Shown here piece after piece: positions 8,046-11,292 of a stretch of 11,292 bases of DNA (positions are counted from its first letter, which is position 1; each line of letters opens with the position of its first letter). The DNA is from Acidobacteriota bacterium (GTDB lineage Bacteria > Acidobacteriota > Terriglobia > Terriglobales > Acidobacteriaceae): the NCBI GenBank assembly GCA_019247235.1, contig JAFAPG010000642.1, positions 1 through 11,292 on the forward strand, written 5' to 3'. The notes under the pieces were generated by a model, which ran no database searches, was not told the origin of the DNA, and saw nothing but the letters and a program-made list of their open reading frames with translations. The translations under genes were made by a program, and so were the position numbers.

Positions 8046-8351
8046 ATGCATTTACTTTCATGGATCGTCGTCGGGCTGATTGCGGGCTGGGCAACAGGGA
8101 AGATCATGCGCGGCTCCGGATACGGCCCATTCATGGACGTAGTGATTGGCATCGTGGGCGCAATGGTCGGCGGTTGGATGATGCGCGCCCTCGGGTTCCA
8201 AGGCCAAGGCGGGCTGATTTACACCATTCTCGTCGCCATTGGCGGGGCGGTGGTGCTCACCTGGCTATACCGATTGCTCGTTGGGACGCGGGAGCCCCAT
8301 GCCCCCGCGAATGATCAGGAAGGCCGAGGCAACTTACGCAAAGTGGCTTGA
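8046..8351 (+). CDS. GlsB/YeaQ/YmgE-family stress response membrane protein (transglycosylase-associated)
   Basis: This is a 101-residue, very hydrophobic inner-membrane protein with three predicted helices at about 2-20, 30-50 and 55-79. The family pattern is clear: WIVVGLIAGWATGKIM at the N-terminus, DVVIGIVGAMVGGWMM in the middle, and LVAIGGAVVLTWLYRLL near the end. A short polar tail follows. The length is slightly above the usual 80-90 residues because of this tail. Members are induced by acid, envelope or stationary-phase stress in E. coli and enterococci; the molecular activity is not established. AGGTGG lies 4 bases before the ATG, a strong ribosome site that sits within a weak hairpin (8028-8043). 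It follows the YsnF-like gene in the same direction, and the pair are probably co-expressed. Confidence 0.92.
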   Translation: MHLLSWIVVGLIAGWATGKIMRGSGYGPFMDVVIGIVGAMVGGWMMRALGFQGQGGLIYTILVAIGGAVVLTWLYRLLVGTREPHAPANDQEGRGNLRKVA

Positions 8352-8385
8352 CCTTCTCAGCATTCAAGGCTGCTGGGCCACAGGC

Positions 8386-8411
8386 TTGCCGGGGGGGACA
8401 CCCTCCGGCAG
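8386..8411 (+). terminator. GC-rich hairpin after the GlsB-like gene (terminator or processing site)
   Basis: GCCGGGGGG (8388-8396) pairs with CCCTCCGGC (8401-8409) through nine pairs including one G-T, with the loop GACA. Flanking T-A and T-G pairs extend it to 8386-8411. It begins 34 bases after the stop codon. No T-run follows, so it is not a classic intrinsic terminator. It could be a Rho-independent terminator of weak type, an RNA-stabilising 3' structure, or an attenuator between the first two genes and the following five. Confidence 0.5.
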
Positions 8412-8499
8412 CCCCGCTCGGCCACGAAATCCTCTCGAATGCCGGAAACCTTAAGGGCCATTCCCTCCATCAGAATGTTCGATGTCAGGGGAACAAACC

Positions 8500-8844
8500 A
8501 TGGCTCAACGATCTGAGACTCTGAATTTCGGAACCAGTCCTACTTTGAAACCGGTGCCTCTCGTACGACCCAAGGCGCCAGAGGTGACGCCGGTCGAGAG
8601 GCTCAAAGCGGGCGTGCTCGCGACCTATCAAAAAGCTCGCGCACGGGCTGGGCGCTCCTATTCGTCGCTGGCAGAGCAATCTTCCTCGGTAGCAGCCGAA
8701 TCGCGAGTTCTACTACACCGGGCGGGAGCTCGCATAGAACGTAGCGCGACAGAGAACCCCCTTCAGCTCGCTGCTCTGGTTGCGGGCGGTGCATTCCTGG
8801 CCGGATTTATGTTGCGGGTCTGGAGGTCTAACCATCATGCATAA
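8500..8844 (+). CDS. Small tail-anchored membrane protein, YqjD/ElaB (DUF883)-like
   Basis: This is a 114-residue protein. It has a polar, proline-rich start (about 1-32), a basic alpha-helical middle rich in K, R, A and S (about 33-84), and one C-terminal membrane helix at about 88-107 preceded by ENP and followed by a basic end. E. coli YqjD, ElaB and YgaM have the same layout (helical cytoplasmic part, then ENPW and a glycine-rich C-terminal helix) and bind ribosomes at the inner membrane in stationary phase. Primary sequence similarity here is weak, so the relationship rests on layout and on the neighbouring holin-like gene. I chose the ATG at 8500 because AGGGGAA (8487-8493) precedes it by six bases; the in-frame ATG at 8482 lacks a ribosome site and would place that motif inside the gene. 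Its 3' end overlaps the next gene by 8 bases. Confidence 0.7.
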   Translation: MAQRSETLNFGTSPTLKPVPLVRPKAPEVTPVERLKAGVLATYQKARARAGRSYSSLAEQSSSVAAESRVLLHRAGARIERSATENPLQLAALVAGGAFLAGFMLRVWRSNHHA

Positions 8845-9262
8845 TCATGCCGAGTCAAATCAATCGGCGCGCAGTTTAGCCTCGATTGTCGCCGAACTTA
8901 AGCACGAGGTGAAGGATTTCGTCGACACTCGTGTGGTGATGTTCAAAAGCGAGCTACGCGAGAAATTGGCGCATTGGAAGGTGGCAGCTCCCTTGGCGGG
9001 ACTGGGTGTCGTCCTGCTGGCTACTGCTTATCTGTTGATTACACTTTCGTTGGTAGCGTTAACGGCGGCTTTTATCCATAGCCAGTATCGATGGTTTTTT
9101 GGATTTTTGGGCGTGGGCGTTCTCTGGGCCATTCTCGGCGGGGTCGCCGCTTACATCGCCAAACGAGAATTCGAGTTGAGCAAGGTCATGCCGCGGCAGA
9201 CCCTCGAAGTGTTAAAAGGGGATAAGGTTTGGATTCAACAAGAAGTGAGGAATCAAGCATGA
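8837..9262 (+). CDS. Phage holin superfamily III-like (YqjE-type) membrane protein
   Basis: This is a 141-residue inner-membrane protein. An amphipathic helix (about 10-48, SIVAELKHEVKDFVDTRVVM) is followed by a long hydrophobic hairpin (helices at about 50-80 and 86-107) and a cytoplasmic tail containing KREFELSKVMPRQTLEVLK. This is the pattern of the putative actinobacteriophage holin III / YqjE family (PF07332). Despite the name, such genes are chromosomal and no phage genes surround it. The ATG at 8837 is preceded by TGGAGGT (8821-8827) and overlaps the previous stop by 8 bases. An in-frame ATG at 8780 lies inside the upstream gene and is unlikely. Its stop overlaps the next ATG as ATGA at 9259-9262, so three products are translationally coupled. 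The function is unknown; by analogy with yqjD-yqjE it may cooperate with its neighbours at the membrane. Confidence 0.8.
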   Translation: MHNHAESNQSARSLASIVAELKHEVKDFVDTRVVMFKSELREKLAHWKVAAPLAGLGVVLLATAYLLITLSLVALTAAFIHSQYRWFFGFLGVGVLWAILGGVAAYIAKREFELSKVMPRQTLEVLKGDKVWIQQEVRNQA

Positions 9263-9480
9263 GCACAGTGCCCATTGAAAAATTGCATATCCGCGCGCTC
9301 GAGCAACGGAGCCAACTTCACCGAACCGTGTCCGATCTCCGGGACAAGGTTCAACACGCTCGGGACAAAATGAAGGTATCCAATCAGGCGCGCGAACACC
9401 TGGTCGCGTTTTCGATCGCCGGGGGCGTGGTTGGATTCCTTTCTGGGTACGGCGTTGCAGGTTTATTCACCCGACGCTAA
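9259..9480 (+). CDS. Short coiled-coil protein with C-terminal membrane helix (YqjK/DUF3618-like)
   Basis: This is a 73-residue protein. A charged helix at about 6-47, with heptad-like spacing (LEQRSQLHRTVSDLRDKV), is followed by a glycine-rich membrane helix at about 48-70 (FSIAGGVVGFLSGYGVAGLF) and a basic end TRR. This resembles the layout of DUF3618 and of the small YqjK-type proteins found after yqjE, but I cannot assign it to a named family from sequence alone. The start ATG overlaps the preceding TGA (ATGA), with GTGAGG 8 bases upstream. An alternative in-frame ATG at 9229 lies deep within the holin-like gene and is less likely. The overlap and the predicted single helix suggest it works with the two upstream proteins as a small membrane complex. 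Confidence 0.65.
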   Translation: MSTVPIEKLHIRALEQRSQLHRTVSDLRDKVQHARDKMKVSNQAREHLVAFSIAGGVVGFLSGYGVAGLFTRR

Positions 9481-9514
9481 GACGTAGCGACGACAAAGAC
9501 GTAGCACCGACAAA
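9481..9514 (+). repeat. Tandem 17-base direct repeat
   Basis: Two adjacent copies, 9481-9497 and 9498-9514, share GACGTAGC and CGACAAA and differ at two central bases (GA versus AC). They begin directly after the stop codon of the 73-residue gene and end 22 bases before the next ATG. They could be a simple duplication or a leader element; no binding protein is suggested. Confidence 0.8.
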
Positions 9515-9536
9515 ATCATCCCCAGGAGACGTTAAT

Positions 9537-9959
9537 ATGCCCATGTTGACTACGGCTGCACAACTAGCCGCCAAGCCTTTTCCTCGTACAATTTCCCCGA
9601 AAGGTCACGCGATTATCGACTACCTCACGGCTGGTTCATTCTTAGCAACCGCAGCCTTGTTTTGGGGACGGAATAAGCGTGCCGCCATCGCTGCTCTGGT
9701 CGTAGCCGGCTCAGAGCTTGCGGTGAGCCTTTTGACCAATTATCCGGGCGGTGTAAAGAAGGTCATTCAATTCCGGGCTCACCGCGATATTGACTTGGGA
9801 CTCGCGGCTATGACTGCGACTCTCCCTGAATTCTTTGCCTTTAAAGACGAGCACGAAAGGAAATTCTTTCTCGCCGAAGGAGCCATTATGGCGGCCGTCA
9901 CGGAATTGACGAAATTCCCGGAAAAGACGCGCCGCGCAGAACGGAAATTCGCCGCTTGA
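9537..9959 (+). CDS. Uncharacterised integral membrane protein
   Basis: This is a 140-residue protein of unknown function. A short N-terminal stretch is followed by SPKGHAIIDYLTAG (20-33), then hydrophobic segments at about 27-44 and 48-68, weaker ones at about 85-101 and 110-124, and a basic C-terminal tail with EKTRRAERKFAA. The conserved-looking GHAIIDY and the spacing of helices recall SPW-repeat-type small membrane proteins, but I cannot support that assignment. The ATG has a good AGGAG (9524-9528) eight bases upstream. It ends 4 bases before the BrkB-family gene, which has no strong ribosome site of its own, so the two are probably translationally coupled. Confidence 0.75.
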   Translation: MPMLTTAAQLAAKPFPRTISPKGHAIIDYLTAGSFLATAALFWGRNKRAAIAALVVAGSELAVSLLTNYPGGVKKVIQFRAHRDIDLGLAAMTATLPEFFAFKDEHERKFFLAEGAIMAAVTELTKFPEKTRRAERKFAA

Positions 9960-9963
9960 TCCT

Positions 9964-10875
9964 ATGCCTTCTCTCTGGAAATTCGGCGGGCTGACGCCGT
10001 TGCGCCTGATTACACTGGCGTTACAAAAGGTCAAAACCGACGAGCTCTCGACGCGTTCGGCCTCTTTGTCCTACTACTTTCTGCTCGCCCTATTTCCCTT
10101 ATTCCTATTCTTGGTCTCGTTAATCGGGGTGTTCGCCGCCCCCCACTCGCAATTGCAAGAGAACATTGTGTCGGCCTTGGGGCGTCTTGCCCCAGGGTCA
10201 GCGTCCGAGTTGGTTCGTGGGGTGGTCCATCAGACGTTCCGCTCAAGCAGCGGAATCAAACTCGCTGCGGGCATCTTTGGAGCCTTATGGGCAGCTTCGG
10301 GTGGCATGGGTGCGGTAGTCATTTCCCTCAACAAGATCTACCAAGTCGAAGAGACCCGGCCCTGGTGGAAGCAGAAGTTGATGATCGTGGGTTTGACGGG
10401 TGCGCTGTCGGCGTTGATGATCGTCGCCTTGGTTCTTGCTTTATACGGAGGCAAAATCGGTCAGGCTCTCTTTGCCCACCTGGGAGCTGGCAAGGTCTTT
10501 CCTATTATCTGGAAAGTTCTCGAATGGCCAGTTTCATTCGCTGCCATGTTCCTGGCATTCTCGTTGGTGTACTACTTTGCCCCGAGCATAAAGGAGAGAA
10601 AATGGTACTGGGTGACCCCAGGCAGCGCTACCGGCGTAGCCTTGTGGCTCATTGCTTCGGTTGGATTCCGCTTCTATCTGCGTTTTTTTAATAGCTATAG
10701 CGCCACCTACGGCTCACTCGGCGCCGTGGTTATCCTGATGCTCTGGTTATACATTACCGGGCTAGCGATTCTGATCGGCGGCGAGGTGAATTGGGTCATC
10801 GAAAACGAGGACAGAAAAACAGCCGCCTTTGAGCGTGAAAAACTTCGCGTCGAGCGCCAACTAAAGGCCGCATAA
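9964..10875 (+). CDS. YihY/BrkB-family inner membrane protein
   Basis: This is a 303-residue polytopic membrane protein of the YihY/virulence factor BrkB family (once misnamed ribonuclease BN). About six helices are predicted: 34-59, 97-121, 139-162, 180-206, 217-239 and 250-278. Family motifs are visible: TRSASLSYYFLLALFPLFLF at 30-49, WAASGGMGAVV near 109-119, and the strong C-terminal signature YGSLGAVVILMLWLYITGLA (249-268) followed by ILIGGEVN. A charged tail ends the protein. BrkB of Bordetella contributes to serum resistance; other members have been proposed as transporters or lipid-related proteins, and no substrate can be read here. It is the last gene of the rightward cluster, 4 bases after the preceding stop, and is followed immediately by a perfect hairpin. 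Confidence 0.95.
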   Translation: MPSLWKFGGLTPLRLITLALQKVKTDELSTRSASLSYYFLLALFPLFLFLVSLIGVFAAPHSQLQENIVSALGRLAPGSASELVRGVVHQTFRSSSGIKLAAGIFGALWAASGGMGAVVISLNKIYQVEETRPWWKQKLMIVGLTGALSALMIVALVLALYGGKIGQALFAHLGAGKVFPIIWKVLEWPVSFAAMFLAFSLVYYFAPSIKERKWYWVTPGSATGVALWLIASVGFRFYLRFFNSYSATYGSLGAVVILMLWLYITGLAILIGGEVNWVIENEDRKTAAFEREKLRVERQLKAA

Positions 10876-10876
10876 G

Positions 10877-10896
10877 GGCGCGAGCACCCTCGCGCC
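10877..10896 (+). terminator. Perfect GC hairpin after the BrkB-family gene
   Basis: GGCGCGAG (10877-10884) pairs perfectly with CTCGCGCC (10889-10896), with the four-base loop CACC. It starts one base after the TAA stop. There is no T-run, but its location between convergent genes makes a terminator or 3' end structure likely. Confidence 0.55.
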
Positions 10897-10987
10897 GACC
10901 TGAGACGGCTGGGCATACAAATCGGGCATGAGATATTTCACGGCTGCTTCCGCATGGCAGATACCGAAGCGAACGGTCTCACCACCT

Positions 10988-11152
10988 TTATGCCACGCCC
11001 ATGAACTTCCGGGCACGCTCTTCTAGGTGGTCTTTCTCCTGTTTAAGTAAAGTAGTGATCTCCTCAAGCAGCTCCTCGAATCGGTCCAGGTCTTCGGAAA
11101 CTGCCGCTTCGGAACACAATTCTACCCACCGTTGTTTGGTGCGCTCTTCCAT
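10988..11152 (-). CDS. Small acidic helical protein (54 residues)
   Basis: This is a short gene that length cut-offs would miss. The product begins MEERTKQRWVELCSEAAVSE and continues as a charged amphipathic helix with FEELLEEITTLLKQEKDHLEE, ending FMGVA. AGAGGAA stands about four bases before the ATG, a strong ribosome site. The layout (ERT..RW.ELC..A, then a Leu/Glu-rich helix) resembles small proteins of unknown function common in Acidobacteriota; this is recall, not a search. There is no membrane helix or signal peptide. The gene is convergent with the BrkB-family gene and lies 24 bases downstream of a smaller frame in the same direction. Confidence 0.65.
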   Translation of the reverse strand: MEERTKQRWVELCSEAAVSEDLDRFEELLEEITTLLKQEKDHLEERARKFMGVA

Positions 11153-11176
11153 CGCTTCCTCTAATCAAAGCTTTCG

Positions 11177-11275
11177 TTAGTTCTTGATTCGTTTCACGGT
11201 AAGCGCTTCAGGTTGGCTGCGAGAAGCTCGTTCATCTCGCGAAATCAGATCGATAAGGCGCTCAGGTTTGCTCAT
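11177..11275 (-). CDS. Possible 32-residue small protein
   Basis: The frame starts MSKPERLIDLISRDERASRS and ends KRIKN before a TAA. It has a purine-rich AGGGTGG immediately upstream of its ATG and sits 24 bases ahead of the 54-residue gene, on the same strand. It is charged, lacks hydrophobic segments and matches no family I know. It could instead be a leader peptide or a chance frame. Confidence 0.35.
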   Translation of the reverse strand: MSKPERLIDLISRDERASRSQPEALTVKRIKN

Positions 11276-11292
11276 CCCACCCTACCCGAGAG

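Noticed and set aside
7273..8094. Minus-strand open frame of 273 residues
   Set aside because: It is antisense to the YsnF-like gene, whose two domains are clear. The opposite strand is open by chance because of codon bias.
8837..9262. Prophage remnant suggested by the holin-like gene
   Set aside because: No other phage genes, integrase or attachment repeats are present. This holin-III type is an ordinary chromosomal family.

Overview
The window looks like chromosomal DNA of a Gram-negative soil-type bacterium. The best guess is Acidobacteriota (Terriglobia/Koribacter-like). The reasons are a two-membrane envelope (Omp85 barrel plus TamB), moderate-to-high GC, the style of the TamB N-terminus, and a 54-residue acidic protein at the right edge that resembles small proteins I associate with that phylum. 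This assignment is inference from protein style; there is no rRNA or other marker. I see no transposase, integrase, tRNA, rRNA or CRISPR array.

Left half (1-6666, all on the minus strand), in transcription order: a three-segment MscS-type mechanosensitive channel, a very large Omp85-family outer-membrane protein with seven predicted POTRA domains, and a TamB/AsmA-like inner-membrane-anchored protein that runs off the left edge (838 codons visible). The Omp85 and TamB genes overlap by 4 bases. They look like a translocation and assembly module in which a BamA-like, multi-POTRA barrel takes the place of TamA.

Centre (6667-7167): a 501-base divergent intergenic region with no convincing gene. 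It holds a long imperfect inverted repeat that could fold as a rod-like RNA (about 6699-6871) and a cluster of short palindromes (7036-7063) upstream of the rightward genes.

Right half (7168-10875, all on the plus strand): seven closely spaced genes, six of them for small or medium membrane proteins. They are a YflT-like/YsnF-AvaK stress protein, a GlsB/YeaQ-type membrane protein, a three-gene set resembling E. coli yqjD-yqjE-yqjK (a one-helix tail-anchored protein, a holin-superfamily-III-like protein and a short coiled-coil protein with a C-terminal helix), an unrecognised membrane protein, and a YihY/BrkB-family polytopic protein. Translational overlaps and short gaps suggest one or two operons, with a strong hairpin at 8386-8411 dividing the first two genes from the rest. 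The theme is envelope stress or stationary phase.

Right edge (10876-11292): a perfect 8-bp hairpin directly after the BrkB gene, then two very small minus-strand genes (54 and 32 residues) with good ribosome binding sites, convergent with the BrkB operon.
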